64,000 nucleotides of DNA from Sporosarcina sp. FSL K6-1508 (GTDB taxonomy: Bacteria > Bacillota > Bacilli > Bacillales_A > Planococcaceae): positions 3,235,001 to 3,299,000 of the forward strand of contig NZ_JBBOXF010000001.1 in NCBI RefSeq assembly GCF_038007465.1, read 5' to 3'. This document shows positions 16,972 through 26,468 of this stretch, piece by piece (positions within the stretch are counted from its first letter, which is position 1; each line of letters begins with the position of its first letter). The position numbers and the translations under genes were made by a program. Under the pieces are notes generated by a model, which worked only from the letters and a program-made list of their open reading frames with translations, was not told where the DNA came from and did not search any database.

Positions 16972-18144
16972 TTGAATGAAGCCGTAACAGCCTATGCCAG
17001 CCTAACATGTCCATTCGCTTGTATTGACCTCGATGCACTTGACCGGAATATCGCATTCGTCAACAAGGCCTCGGGAAAAAAAGGAGTCCGAGTCGCCACA
17101 AAATCTATACGATCAGCAGAACTTCTGCAATACATTGCGAAAAGATTGGATGTTCCCGCCGGCTGGATGACATTCGATCTTAGGGAAACACTTTTCCTGC
17201 TTGAAAAAGGATTCAATGACCTATTACTCGGTTATCCGCAATTTGAAGAACAAGCGCTCAAGTGCCTCTTTCCTTATATTCGTGAAGGCCGGACTGTCGT
17301 CTTTATGGTTGACCGGATTGAACAGTGGGAGTGGCTTGAGTCAATAGGTAAGCGAAATGACATTGTTTTTGAAATCTGCATCGATCTAAACGTCTCAACA
17401 AATTTTAAAGTACTTTATTTCGGAACAAAACGTTCATCATTAAAATCGATTGAAGATGTGGAAATTTTATTGGAGGCCGGCAGTTCGTTCACACATACAA
17501 TCATTACTGGTGTAATGGGCTATGAAGCGCAAATTGCGGGAGTGGCTGACATTCCGGAAGTGCGTTGGCAGTCTGCAGTCATTCAACAATTGAAGAGGCG
17601 GTCCCGTAAAGAAGTCCGCAATTTTCGTCAAAATGCCGTAAATCTTGTTCAGGAAAAATCAGCAAGTCTTCGATTTGTAAACGGAGGCGGCTCTGGCAGC
17701 ATTGATTTCACATCGGTGGAAGAGGAAGTAACGGAACTGACAATCGGCTCTGCCTTTTATTTTCCTGCCTTATTCTCGCGGTATCGAAATTTGCCGCTCG
17801 AACCGGCAGCGACATTTGCTCTACGGGTCACAAGAATGCCCGAGCCCGGAATTATCGTCTGTCATGGTGGGGGTTATATTGCTTCAGGGGCAACGGGAAC
17901 TGATAAAAACCCGGTGCCAATATGGCCTAGCAATCTTACTTACCTAAAAAACGAAGGAGCCGGTGAAGTCCAAACGCCTTTGAGAGATAAAGGGAAAACT
18001 CTTCAAATCGGGGATACCGTCTATTTTAGGCATGCCAAAGCCGGGGAACTTTGCGAACGCTTTTCTGAACTGCATGCAAGGCGCGGCTCCGAGTATGTCG
18101 GTGCTTATAAAACGTATAGAGGAGAGGAAGGATGTTTTCTATGA
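16972..18144 (+). CDS. alanine-racemase-fold amino acid aldolase/deaminase
   Basis: A 390-residue PLP enzyme with an alanine-racemase-like N-terminal barrel (CIDLDALDRNI at about 17-27; PLP lysine probably in VRVATKSIRS near 43) and a C-terminal D-serine-dehydratase-like domain with the metal-ligand motif VCHGGGYIASG. It belongs with D-threonine-aldolase / D-serine-dehydratase-like proteins. TTG start after AAGGGAG. The next gene, a flavin oxidase, overlaps it by 13 bp, so the two may act in one catabolic path. Substrate not known. Confidence 0.72.
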   Translation: MNEAVTAYASLTCPFACIDLDALDRNIAFVNKASGKKGVRVATKSIRSAELLQYIAKRLDVPAGWMTFDLRETLFLLEKGFNDLLLGYPQFEEQALKCLFPYIREGRTVVFMVDRIEQWEWLESIGKRNDIVFEICIDLNVSTNFKVLYFGTKRSSLKSIEDVEILLEAGSSFTHTIITGVMGYEAQIAGVADIPEVRWQSAVIQQLKRRSRKEVRNFRQNAVNLVQEKSASLRFVNGGGSGSIDFTSVEEEVTELTIGSAFYFPALFSRYRNLPLEPAATFALRVTRMPEPGIIVCHGGGYIASGATGTDKNPVPIWPSNLTYLKNEGAGEVQTPLRDKGKTLQIGDTVYFRHAKAGELCERFSELHARRGSEYVGAYKTYRGEEGCFL

Positions 18145-19454
18145 ATGCTCCGAAAAAAGGGATGAAGTGGACGAACTGGTCAGGAAACGTAAAAGCTGCA
18201 CCCGATTATTATCACTTCCCGAAAAGTGTCAGTGATATACAAGATATTGTTAATAGCTGCAGAATCCGTGGTGTATCCCTCCGTGTAACGGGAGCGGCTC
18301 ATTCCTTCAGTCCTGTCGCTAAGCCAGAAAGTGACGCGCTGTCACTCGCTAATTTGCGCGGGCTTATTTCCTATGATTATGAAGCGATGGAAGCAAGACT
18401 GTGGGGTGGTACCCATTTGCATGAGGCGGCCCCGATGCTTGCTTCCATTGGCATGGCTTTCGAAAATATGGGCGATATTCAGGAACAGACAATTGCCGGA
18501 GCGGTGAGTACAGGTACGCACGGCACAGGAATCGCTCTCGGTTCCTTATCCAGTCAGGTTGTCGCCTGGTCGTGGATCGACGGGAAAGGGGAAGTACAGC
18601 ATCATCGCCGTGATCAAAGCGATTTGTCGAAAGCACTAAGTCTTTCACTTGGTATGCTCGGCATCCTGCTTGACGTGACCATTAAGACAGTCCCTCTTTA
18701 TAGCCTGCAGATGAAGAGCTATCAAAGTACGGTCGAAGCAGCGCTAGCCGAATGGTCAGCTGGTCATCACAACAATCGTCACATGGAGTGGTTTTATTTC
18801 CCGGGGACGGATACAGTCCAAGTAAAAAAGACGAATATCATCCCGCTTCACAAACAAACTTTACAATCGAAAACAGTCGATCTTATGAAAAATGGGCTTA
18901 TTGAAAATGCTGGTTTCAAAGTGATTTCTGAAATTTGTCGTGTTAAACCAAGTATGTCGAGAAAGTTGACCGCTGTATCCGCGAAAAGTGTTCCAAACGG
19001 TTCAAAAAAGGGTATATACTATGAAGTGTTCCCATCCCCGCGATTAGTCAAATTCACTGAGACGGAATATGCAATTCCCTTACATACATTTAAAGCTTGT
19101 ATCCAAGAAATTCATGCCTTCTTGCGTGCACATCCTTTTTACGTCCATTTCCCAATTGAATGCAGGGTCACTGCGGGAGAAGATGCATTTCTAAGCCCGA
19201 CGCAAGGAGAGGAAACTGCGTTTATCGCTTTTCATATGTACAAAGGAATGGACGCTGAACCCTATTTCAAATGGGTGCATAACCTGATGGGAAAATACAG
19301 CGGACGGCCACATTTCGGAAAAGTCAATGATTTGACGAATGACAAACTGCAAAAACTCTATCCAAATGTCCAACGTTTCATGGAGATTCGAGAACAATAC
19401 GATCCAAATGGTGTTTTTATGACAAAATACCTGAAATCTATTTTCAGTACGTGA
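18132..19454 (+). CDS. FAD-linked sugar-lactone/alditol oxidase family protein
   Basis: A 440-residue protein with an N-terminal FAD-binding (PCMH-type) domain and a C-terminal D-arabinono-1,4-lactone-oxidase-like domain. It has RVTGAAHSFSPVA (about 48-60), GDIQEQTIAGAVSTGTHGTG and a C-terminal YDPNGVFMTKYL. The His in GAAHSFSP sits where related oxidases attach FAD covalently. It is encoded in overlap with the aldolase gene. The start is either ATG 18132 or ATG 18141; GGAGAGG suits the first. Likely oxidises a sugar lactone or polyol; the true substrate is unknown. Confidence 0.78.
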   Translation: MFSMNAPKKGMKWTNWSGNVKAAPDYYHFPKSVSDIQDIVNSCRIRGVSLRVTGAAHSFSPVAKPESDALSLANLRGLISYDYEAMEARLWGGTHLHEAAPMLASIGMAFENMGDIQEQTIAGAVSTGTHGTGIALGSLSSQVVAWSWIDGKGEVQHHRRDQSDLSKALSLSLGMLGILLDVTIKTVPLYSLQMKSYQSTVEAALAEWSAGHHNNRHMEWFYFPGTDTVQVKKTNIIPLHKQTLQSKTVDLMKNGLIENAGFKVISEICRVKPSMSRKLTAVSAKSVPNGSKKGIYYEVFPSPRLVKFTETEYAIPLHTFKACIQEIHAFLRAHPFYVHFPIECRVTAGEDAFLSPTQGEETAFIAFHMYKGMDAEPYFKWVHNLMGKYSGRPHFGKVNDLTNDKLQKLYPNVQRFMEIREQYDPNGVFMTKYLKSIFST

Positions 19455-19480
19455 AGAGCCTTTGCAAGAGAGGGTGAGTC

Positions 19481-19542
19481 ATAACTTTAGCTTATGATAG
19501 ACTATAAAGTTAATGTATTTTACTTATGTAGGTAGGTATTAT
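19481..19542 (+). promoter_or_regulatory. acnA promoter with CcpC-type operator
   Basis: The dyad ATAA-CTTTAGC-TTAT (19481-19495) exactly fits the ATAA-N7-TTAT CcpC box known upstream of B. subtilis citB. A -10-like TATTAT is at 19537-19542 with a weak -35. The dyad centre is then about 60 bp before the predicted transcript start, and a TTAT half-site lies at 19524-19527, similar to the citB layout of box I and a half-box II. Citrate-responsive repression is expected. Confidence 0.7.
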
Positions 19543-19619
19543 ATGATGGAGTAGAGAAAAGATGCTCATTTATAGCCTTTTCAGTAGTTTTTATAAGAAA
19601 TAGAAGGAGGAATTCTACA

Positions 19620-22334
19620 ATGGCAAAAAGCAATTTGCACAACAGCCGTACGTCATTCGATTTGAACGGCAAGACGTATAACTATTATCGTCTAGCTGCT
19701 CTTGAAGAAGCCGGCATCGCGAAAGTTTCCAATCTGCCTTACTCGATTAAAGTGTTACTTGAATCCGTCCTGCGCCAACACGACGGTTATGTCATCAAAG
19801 ACAATCATGTTGAAAATTTGGCGAAATGGGGGAAAGATGCGGACGCGGATGGGGAAGTACCATTCAAACCATCACGTGTTATCCTTCAAGACTTCACAGG
19901 AGTGCCTGTTGTCGTTGACCTTGCATCACTTCGTTCAGCAATGGCAGCAATGGGTGGAGACCCTAACAAAATCAATCCAGAAATTCCAGTTGACCTTGTT
20001 ATTGACCACTCTGTACAAGTTGACCGTTACGGAACAGCAGAAGCGCTTAACCTAAACATGGAACTTGAATTCGAGCGCAATGCAGAACGTTATCAATTCC
20101 TAAGCTGGGCACAAAAAGCTTACGATAACTACCGTGCAGTACCGCCTGCGACAGGTATCGTTCACCAAGTTAACCTTGAATACTTGGCTAATGTTGTCCA
20201 TGCAGTCGAAAATGAAGACGGCACATTCGAAACATACCCGGATACACTTGTTGGAACTGACTCTCACACGACGATGATCAACGGTATCGGTGTTCTTGGA
20301 TGGGGCGTCGGTGGTATTGAAGCAGAAGCGGGCATGCTCGGACAACCTTCATACTTCCCGATTCCAGAAGTTATCGGAGTAAAACTTGTAGGAGCTCTTC
20401 CAAACGGAACAACAGCTACTGACCTTGCGCTTAAAGTGACACAAACACTTCGTGCACATGGTGTTGTTGGTAAATTCGTCGAGTTCTTCGGACCAGGCGT
20501 AGCACAGCTGCCACTTGCAGACCGAGCAACAATTGCGAACATGGCACCTGAATACGGCGCAACTTGCGGATTCTTCCCAGTAGATGAAGAAGCACTTGAT
20601 TACATGCGCTTAACAGGCCGCGAAGATAGTGATATCGCAGTAGTTAAACAATACTTAGTTGAGAACGATATGTTCTTCACTGTAGAAAACGAAGAACCAA
20701 CATACACGGAAGTTGTCGAAATTGACCTATCTGATATCGTAGCGAACCTTGCTGGACCGAAACGTCCACAAGATATGATTCCTCTTACAGAAATGCAAAA
20801 ATCATTTAACGAAGCAGTTGTTGCACCTGAAGGGAACCAAGGTTTCGGATTCTCTCCGAAAGAGCTAGGGAAAAAAGCTACAATCGAATTCGAAGACGGA
20901 CGTTCTGTTGAAATCAAAACTGGTGATCTTGCAATCGCTGCAATCACTTCATGTACAAACACATCTAACCCATACGTTATGTTAGGTGCTGGACTTGTTG
21001 CGAAAAAAGCGGTTGAAAAAGGGCTTACACCACCAGCATACGTGAAAACGTCACTTGCACCAGGTTCGAAAGTAGTTACAGGCTACCTGGAAGATTCAGG
21101 TCTTAATGTGTTCTTGGATCAAATCGGATTCAACACAGTAGGATACGGCTGTACGACATGTATCGGTAACTCTGGACCGCTTCTTCCTGAAATTGAAAAA
21201 GCGATTATGGGCAACGATATGCTGATGTCTTCCGTTCTTTCCGGTAACCGTAACTTCGAAGGACGTATTCACCCGCTTGTGAAAGCAAACTATTTGGCAT
21301 CACCGCCGCTTGTTGTTGCTTATGCACTTGCTGGAACAGTTGATATCGATTTCGAAAAAGATCCAATTGGTAAAGATAAAGAAGGCTTTGATGTCTTCTT
21401 CAAAGACATTTGGCCAACTACGGAAGAAGTGCAGGCAGTTGTTAAAGCAACAGTTACACCTGAGTTATTCCGTAAAGAATATGCACGCGTATTCACTGAG
21501 AACGAAGCATGGAATGCAATCGAAACAACAGACGATTCATTATATGATTTCGATGAAAACTCAACGTATATTCAAAACCCGCCGTTCTTTGAAGGTCTTG
21601 CAAAAGAACCGGCTGACATCCAAGCACTTTCAGGGCTTCGTGTCATTGGTAAATTTGGCGATTCAATCACAACGGACCATATTTCACCTGCAGGTGCAAT
21701 CGGTAAAGATACGCCGGCTGGTAAATACTTAATCGACAATGGCGTTAGCCCTCGTTTCTTCAACTCATACGGTTCACGCCGCGGTAACCATGAAGTAATG
21801 ATGCGCGGTACATTCGCTAACATCCGTATTCGTAACCAGATTGCTAAAGGTACAGAAGGCGGATTCACGACTTACTGGCCAACAAAAGAGATCATGCCAA
21901 TCTATGATGCTGCGATGAAGTATCAAGAAGAAGGCACAGGTCTTGCAATCATTACAGGTAAAGACTACGGAATGGGTTCTTCACGTGACTGGGCTGCGAA
22001 AGGTACTTCACTTCTTGGTATCCGTACAGTTATCGCTGAAAGCTATGAGCGTATTCACCGTTCAAACCTAGTTATGATGGGCGTTCTTCCACTTCAATTC
22101 ATGAAAGGCGAAAGTGCACAAACACTTGGCCTAACGGGTGAAGAGGAAATCAGCGTAAATATCGCGGAAGGCGTAAAACCACGTGATATCTTGAAAGTGA
22201 CTGCGACTTGTAAAGACGGATCTGTCAAAGAGTTTGACGTGTTAGCACGTTTCGATTCTGAAGTTGAAGTCGACTACTATCGTCATGGTGGAATCCTGCA
22301 AATGGTTCTTCGTGATAAAATGAAAACGAACTAA
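19620..22334 (+). CDS. acnA: aconitate hydratase
   Basis: A 904-residue aconitase A (B. subtilis CitB) that interconverts citrate and isocitrate in the TCA cycle; the apo form of such enzymes can bind RNA. The [4Fe-4S] ligands are C445 (ITSCTN), C511 and C514 (GCTTCIGNSGP), with the same spacing as in known CitB. Substrate-binding loops GTDSHTTM and KDYGMGSSRDW are intact. AAGGAGG precedes the ATG. It stands alone between a CcpC-type promoter and a strong terminator, as in related Bacilli. Confidence 0.98.
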   Translation: MAKSNLHNSRTSFDLNGKTYNYYRLAALEEAGIAKVSNLPYSIKVLLESVLRQHDGYVIKDNHVENLAKWGKDADADGEVPFKPSRVILQDFTGVPVVVDLASLRSAMAAMGGDPNKINPEIPVDLVIDHSVQVDRYGTAEALNLNMELEFERNAERYQFLSWAQKAYDNYRAVPPATGIVHQVNLEYLANVVHAVENEDGTFETYPDTLVGTDSHTTMINGIGVLGWGVGGIEAEAGMLGQPSYFPIPEVIGVKLVGALPNGTTATDLALKVTQTLRAHGVVGKFVEFFGPGVAQLPLADRATIANMAPEYGATCGFFPVDEEALDYMRLTGREDSDIAVVKQYLVENDMFFTVENEEPTYTEVVEIDLSDIVANLAGPKRPQDMIPLTEMQKSFNEAVVAPEGNQGFGFSPKELGKKATIEFEDGRSVEIKTGDLAIAAITSCTNTSNPYVMLGAGLVAKKAVEKGLTPPAYVKTSLAPGSKVVTGYLEDSGLNVFLDQIGFNTVGYGCTTCIGNSGPLLPEIEKAIMGNDMLMSSVLSGNRNFEGRIHPLVKANYLASPPLVVAYALAGTVDIDFEKDPIGKDKEGFDVFFKDIWPTTEEVQAVVKATVTPELFRKEYARVFTENEAWNAIETTDDSLYDFDENSTYIQNPPFFEGLAKEPADIQALSGLRVIGKFGDSITTDHISPAGAIGKDTPAGKYLIDNGVSPRFFNSYGSRRGNHEVMMRGTFANIRIRNQIAKGTEGGFTTYWPTKEIMPIYDAAMKYQEEGTGLAIITGKDYGMGSSRDWAAKGTSLLGIRTVIAESYERIHRSNLVMMGVLPLQFMKGESAQTLGLTGEEEISVNIAEGVKPRDILKVTATCKDGSVKEFDVLARFDSEVEVDYYRHGGILQMVLRDKMKTN

Positions 22335-22349
22335 TTTCAACAAGCAAAG

Positions 22350-22379
22350 AGATGCCCGATGTAATCGGGCATCTTTTTG
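22350..22379 (+). terminator. terminator of acnA
   Basis: Perfect 11-bp stem AGATGCCCGAT / ATCGGGCATCT with a 3-base loop and T run. Confidence 0.93.
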
Positions 22380-22455
22380 CTATTTATATGCAGTTTCAGC
22401 TTGAAGACAGCTTTTTCAGTGATGCTTTTGTATAATGGACAGTGAGGTGAAGACA

Positions 22456-22881
22456 GTGTATATAAGTGAAAAAGAAATTGAAATCAGGTATGCCGAAACG
22501 GACCAGATGGGCGTCGTCTATCACGCGAACTATTTAGTGTGGATGGAAATCGGGAGAACAAAGCTGATTGAGGACTTGGGCTATGCATATGCACAGCTTG
22601 AGGAAGACGGCTATTTAGCGCCTGTAACAGACTTATCAATCCAATACAAGGCATCGATGAAATACGGACAGAAAGCAACTGTACGGACTTGGGTGGAGTC
22701 GCATGGAAAGGTAAGAACAGTATATGGGTATGAAATCGTTCATGAAAACGGCGTAATTTCTGCAACGGCTAAATCGGAACATGTTGTCGTAAAGAAAGGG
22801 TCGTTCCGTCCAGTTTCCCTAAAAAAAATTGCTCCAGATTGGGATGCTAAATATATAGAAATCCAACGGTGTAAAGACTAA
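22456..22881 (+). CDS. hotdog-fold acyl-CoA thioesterase, YneP-like
   Basis: A 141-residue 4HBT-type thioesterase with the family motif YAETDQMGVVYHANYLVWME (about 10-29, with the catalytic Asp/Tyr region). It hydrolyses acyl-CoA or a related thioester. The GTG at 22456 is preferred because GTGAGGTGA (22442-22450) precedes it; the ATG at 22435 overlaps a TATAAT that looks like the -10 box. It overlaps the next gene (TAATG). The order acnA-yneP-yneQ-yneR-plsY matches B. subtilis. Confidence 0.85.
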   Translation: MYISEKEIEIRYAETDQMGVVYHANYLVWMEIGRTKLIEDLGYAYAQLEEDGYLAPVTDLSIQYKASMKYGQKATVRTWVESHGKVRTVYGYEIVHENGVISATAKSEHVVVKKGSFRPVSLKKIAPDWDAKYIEIQRCKD

Positions 22882-23180
22882 TGGCATTTGGTATTAAACG
22901 CGCTGAACTGCAGGCATGGAAAGCAGCAGTCAGCGGAGGGGAAATGGCATTTTTAACTCATTACTGGCTCGACGAACGCTTTCCAGGATGCAAAACTGTC
23001 ACAAAGGCAGGTTGCGTAGATATCGACAAACTTGTCGACTGGGGAAAACAATATGGATTGAAGCGGGACTGGATTGATATGCGTGACGATTATCCTCATT
23101 TCGATCTGTTCGGTAAGCATGAACGTGACATTTTAGAAAAGGAAGGGCTAATCGACCAATTGGAACGGTTCGGACTTTGA
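22881..23180 (+). CDS. conserved hypothetical protein, YneQ-like
   Basis: A 99-residue soluble protein of unknown function, with an N-terminal FGIKRAELQAWK segment and conserved acidic/aromatic C-terminal half (WIDMRDDYPHFDLFG). Position directly after the thioesterase gene, with overlapping stop and start, matches B. subtilis yneQ. A bidirectional terminator separates it from the convergent yneR-like gene. Confidence 0.8.
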   Translation: MAFGIKRAELQAWKAAVSGGEMAFLTHYWLDERFPGCKTVTKAGCVDIDKLVDWGKQYGLKRDWIDMRDDYPHFDLFGKHERDILEKEGLIDQLERFGL

Positions 23181-23234
23181 ACATGAATATGCAATATAAA
23201 AATGCATAATTATTCTATTCGCAAATAAATTAAG

Positions 23235-23267
23235 AAAAGCGTGAGGCATTTTGCCCTCACGCTTTTT
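23235..23267. terminator. bidirectional terminator between yneQ- and yneR-like genes
   Basis: AAAAGCGTGAGGGC-type stem: AAAAGCGTGAGG... pairs with CCTCACGCTTTTT. A/T tracts on both sides allow use from both strands. The minus-strand stop codon of the yneR-like gene lies inside the stem. Confidence 0.85.
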
Positions 23268-23550
23268 CGTATGAATAGATAAGTTCACCCAGTTTCGGAT
23301 CTACATTGACATGTAAATCATGATCAATGAAATACCATTTGTCCCGGCTTTCAATATAATAACGGACATTATCATGCACTATTTCAACAGCCACTTCATC
23401 GGGCTGTTCTTTTGTCACACCTAATGAAAAGCCCGCGTGAAGTGAACTTGACCCACCGTATCTTGCAAAAAAGCGGATGGCGTCACCAGATTCAGCTTCC
23501 ATCTCCTCTTTAAACCATAAAAGCGCTTCGTTCGACAAAATAATCTTCAT
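23257..23550 (-). CDS. HesB-like protein, YneR family
   Basis: A 97-residue protein of the HesB/IscA fold (FFARYGGSSSLHAGFSLGV), like B. subtilis YneR. The cysteines needed for iron-sulfur assembly in true IscA proteins are absent, so a classic scaffold role is unlikely. The ATG at 23550 (MKIILSNEALLWFKEE) is preferred over the upstream in-frame start at 23583, because family members begin there. It is downstream of plsY on the same strand. Confidence 0.8.
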   Translation of the reverse strand: MKIILSNEALLWFKEEMEAESGDAIRFFARYGGSSSLHAGFSLGVTKEQPDEVAVEIVHDNVRYYIESRDKWYFIDHDLHVNVDPKLGELIYSYEKA

Positions 23551-23587
23551 TGGAAACACCAGCCTTTCGAACTCTGACTCCATTGTA

Positions 23588-24190
23588 TTATAACCACTTT
23601 ACTTTTGGCTCGGTTCCTGCTTTGATGCGACCGATATTGGCTCGGTGACGGTAGAAGATGAAAGCGCCAAACAAGCCGATCATTACCATCAAATAAATAT
23701 CGCCTGTTCGGAAATAGTAGTAGATGCTGTATAAAAAGCCCACCACAGATACGATCATTGACGATAAGGACACCATTTTTGTTACTTTCAAAGCGACGAA
23801 AAATGTTATGAGCACGAGAATGAAAACAGGCCATTCATAGGCGAGCAACACACCGCCGGAAGTCGCAACGGCCTTCCCCCCTTTGAAATGAGCGAAGACG
23901 GGATACATATGCCCCACAACCGCTAGAACTCCTGGAATCAAGGGATGGACTGAAACACTGTCGAAAATAGGAAGGAGTGGCAACAGTGCAGCCGCCGTTC
24001 CTTTTAAAATGTCGAGTATTGTAACAGTAAGCCCCGCTGTTTTGCCGAGTACACGGAAAGTATTCGTTCCGCCAAGGTTTCCACTGCCGTGTTCACGGAT
24101 ATCCGTTTTGTAAAAAAGTTTCCCAACCCAGAGAGCGGAAGGAATTGAGCCGATTACATAAGCAATCAATAACAGTATGATAAGTTCCAT
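23588..24190 (-). CDS. plsY: glycerol-3-phosphate acyltransferase PlsY
   Basis: A 200-residue membrane acyltransferase that uses acyl-phosphate to make lysophosphatidic acid, the first step of phospholipid synthesis. It has five or so membrane helices and the PlsY motifs GSIPSALWVG (about 14-23), HGSGNLGGTNTFRVLG (about 34-49) and HFKGGKAVATSGG (about 102-114). The ATG follows AAGGGG by 8 bp. The yneR-like gene begins 37 bp downstream. Confidence 0.95.
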   Translation of the reverse strand: MELIILLLIAYVIGSIPSALWVGKLFYKTDIREHGSGNLGGTNTFRVLGKTAGLTVTILDILKGTAAALLPLLPIFDSVSVHPLIPGVLAVVGHMYPVFAHFKGGKAVATSGGVLLAYEWPVFILVLITFFVALKVTKMVSLSSMIVSVVGFLYSIYYYFRTGDIYLMVMIGLFGAFIFYRHRANIGRIKAGTEPKVKWL

Positions 24191-24424
24191 GGACGTACCC
24201 CTTTTTTTATTTGTCTATGTATAGACTTAGTTTAGCAGAACCATGAAGTTGCGACAATGGGCTTCACATAGAGAACAGTATGAACTTAGGTTAACAGTTA
24301 CGCTCTGATTTTGAACTTTTTAAGCTCTAACTGCTGATTTAAAGGACCAACAATTTTCTATCTTCATTGCAATAAAACGCTTTCTTCTATACAATTAATT
24401 GAGCAAGCTTCCGAAAACGTTGAT

Positions 24425-24476
24425 TTGACAAGCTTTAAAGGAAGCAGTACGATTATATAAAAGAGAACATTCGTTT
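24425..24476 (+). promoter_or_regulatory. parEC promoter with LexA-like site
   Basis: A consensus -35 TTGACA (24425-24430) and a 17-bp spacer to TACGAT (24448-24453) form the likely promoter. GAACATTCGTTT at 24465-24476 is one mismatch from GAAC-N4-GTTC and would overlap the transcript start. From memory, the B. subtilis parEC operon is listed in the LexA regulon, which supports SOS control here. The 230 bp between plsY and this promoter hold nothing else I can recognise. Confidence 0.6.
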
Positions 24477-24491
24477 GATGGAGGTTGTACT

Positions 24492-26468
24492 TTGACGAAA
24501 AAACAAGATAATTATACGTATGATGATGACTCGATTCATATACTTGAAGGCTTAGATGCAGTACGAAAACGGCCTGGTATGTATATCGGTTCTACTGATT
24601 CACGCGGACTTCACCACCTTGTCTATGAAATTGTTGATAATGCGGTAGATGAAGCGCTAGCGGGATTTGGTAATGAGGTAGACGTTACACTTCATACAGA
24701 CGGCAGTGTCAGTGTCCGAGACTACGGGCGCGGAATGCCAACAGGAATACACCAATCCGGCAAGCCGACGACGGAAGTTATTCTTACCGTCCTCCACGCA
24801 GGCGGGAAATTCGGCCAAGGCGGATACAAAACAAGCGGCGGACTTCATGGAGTTGGTGCATCTGTCGTAAACGCGCTGTCTGAAAAGCTTGAAGTAACGA
24901 TTTTTCGCGATGGTAAAAAGTTCCTTCAGCGTTTTGAAAATGGCGGTAAGCCGGACACGACGCTTGAACAAATCGGAACAACACGGGAAAAGGGAACGCT
25001 TATTCACTTCAAACCGGATCCGACAATTTTCTCCACGTTAAAATATCATTATGAAACCTTAAGTGAACGTTTGCGGGAGTCTGCATTCCTGTTAAAAGGC
25101 TTGAAAATCGAGCTAAAGGAAGAAGGAACGGACAAGCATGATATCTTTCAATACGAAACGGGTATTGAAGCCTTCATTTCTTATTTGAATGAAGAGAAGG
25201 ACGTCTTGCATGAGGTCGCATATTTGGAAGGCGAATCAGAGGGCATAGAAGTCGAATTTGCATTCCAGTTCAGTGATGGTTATTCAGAAACAATTTTATC
25301 ATTCGTTAATAATGTCCGCACAAAAGATGGCGGAACACATGAAACTGGTGCAAAAACGGGCATGACCCGCGTATTTAACGAATATGCGCGAAAAACTGGT
25401 TTATTAAAAGAAAAAGATAAAAACCTCGAAGGCGCAGATATCCGTGAAGGAATTGCAGCAATCGTTTCGGTTCGTATACCAGAAGAAATTCTGCAATTTG
25501 AAGGACAGACGAAAGGCAAACTCGGGACAAGTGAAGCACGGGGAGTCACGGATTCAATCGTGTCTCAGAAACTGCTTTATTTTCTTGAAGAAAATGCGGA
25601 TTTAAGTGCGGCGCTCGTTCGAAAAGCAATCAGGGCGCACCAAGCACGTGAGGCGGCGCGCAAAGCACGGGAAGATGCACGTACTGGAAAAAAGAGAAAA
25701 AGATCTGATACACTTCTTTCAGGTAAATTAACACCTGCTCAATCTAGAAATGCTGCAAAAAATGAACTTTATCTCGTCGAAGGTGATTCTGCCGGCGGAT
25801 CCGCAAAACAAGGGCGAGACCGTGTATTCCAGGCAATTCTTCCACTGCGAGGAAAAGTGCTCAACACTGAAAAAGCAAAACTCGAGGATATCATGAAAAA
25901 TGAAGAAATCAATATGATTATCCATGCAATCGGGGGCGGCGTCGGATCAGACTTTCAAGTCGCAGACATCGCTTACGATAAAATCGTTATCATGACAGAT
26001 GCGGATACGGATGGAGCACATATTCAGGTGCTACTGCTGACGTTTTTCTATCGATACATGAAACCGCTTATTGAAGCTGGGAAAGTATATATCGCATTGC
26101 CGCCTCTTTACAAAGTGTTTAAAGGGACAGGGAAGAGCGAAAAATTTGCATACGCCTGGACTGAAGGCACGGATCTTGATGAAGCGATCGAAAAAGTCGG
26201 CAAAGGGTATATGTTGCAACGATACAAAGGACTCGGGGAAATGAATGCCGATCAGTTATGGGAAACGACTATGGATCCTGAAACACGTACATTGATCCGT
26301 GTAACGATTGAAGACAGCGCTACAGTTGAGCGTCGAGTTACGACTCTTATGGGTGATAAGGTAGAGCCAAGACGGCGTTGGATTGAAGATAACGTCGATT
26401 TTGGAACCCAGGAAGAGCATAATATTTTGGATAATGAATTTTTGCACGTTGAGGGGGATTTTGAATGA
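24492..26468 (+). CDS. parE: DNA topoisomerase IV subunit B
   Basis: A 658-residue GHKL ATPase subunit of topoisomerase IV, which decatenates daughter chromosomes. Motifs include RKRPGMYIGS, the ATP-binding Asn region EIVDNAVDEA, GLHGVGASVVNALS and the TOPRIM EGDSAGGSAKQGRD with DADTDGAH. TTG start 6 bp after GGAGGT. The stop overlaps parC (ATGA). Assignment as ParE rather than GyrB rests on the partner gene and on the plsY-parE-parC order. Confidence 0.96.
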   Translation: MTKKQDNYTYDDDSIHILEGLDAVRKRPGMYIGSTDSRGLHHLVYEIVDNAVDEALAGFGNEVDVTLHTDGSVSVRDYGRGMPTGIHQSGKPTTEVILTVLHAGGKFGQGGYKTSGGLHGVGASVVNALSEKLEVTIFRDGKKFLQRFENGGKPDTTLEQIGTTREKGTLIHFKPDPTIFSTLKYHYETLSERLRESAFLLKGLKIELKEEGTDKHDIFQYETGIEAFISYLNEEKDVLHEVAYLEGESEGIEVEFAFQFSDGYSETILSFVNNVRTKDGGTHETGAKTGMTRVFNEYARKTGLLKEKDKNLEGADIREGIAAIVSVRIPEEILQFEGQTKGKLGTSEARGVTDSIVSQKLLYFLEENADLSAALVRKAIRAHQAREAARKAREDARTGKKRKRSDTLLSGKLTPAQSRNAAKNELYLVEGDSAGGSAKQGRDRVFQAILPLRGKVLNTEKAKLEDIMKNEEINMIIHAIGGGVGSDFQVADIAYDKIVIMTDADTDGAHIQVLLLTFFYRYMKPLIEAGKVYIALPPLYKVFKGTGKSEKFAYAWTEGTDLDEAIEKVGKGYMLQRYKGLGEMNADQLWETTMDPETRTLIRVTIEDSATVERRVTTLMGDKVEPRRRWIEDNVDFGTQEEHNILDNEFLHVEGDFE

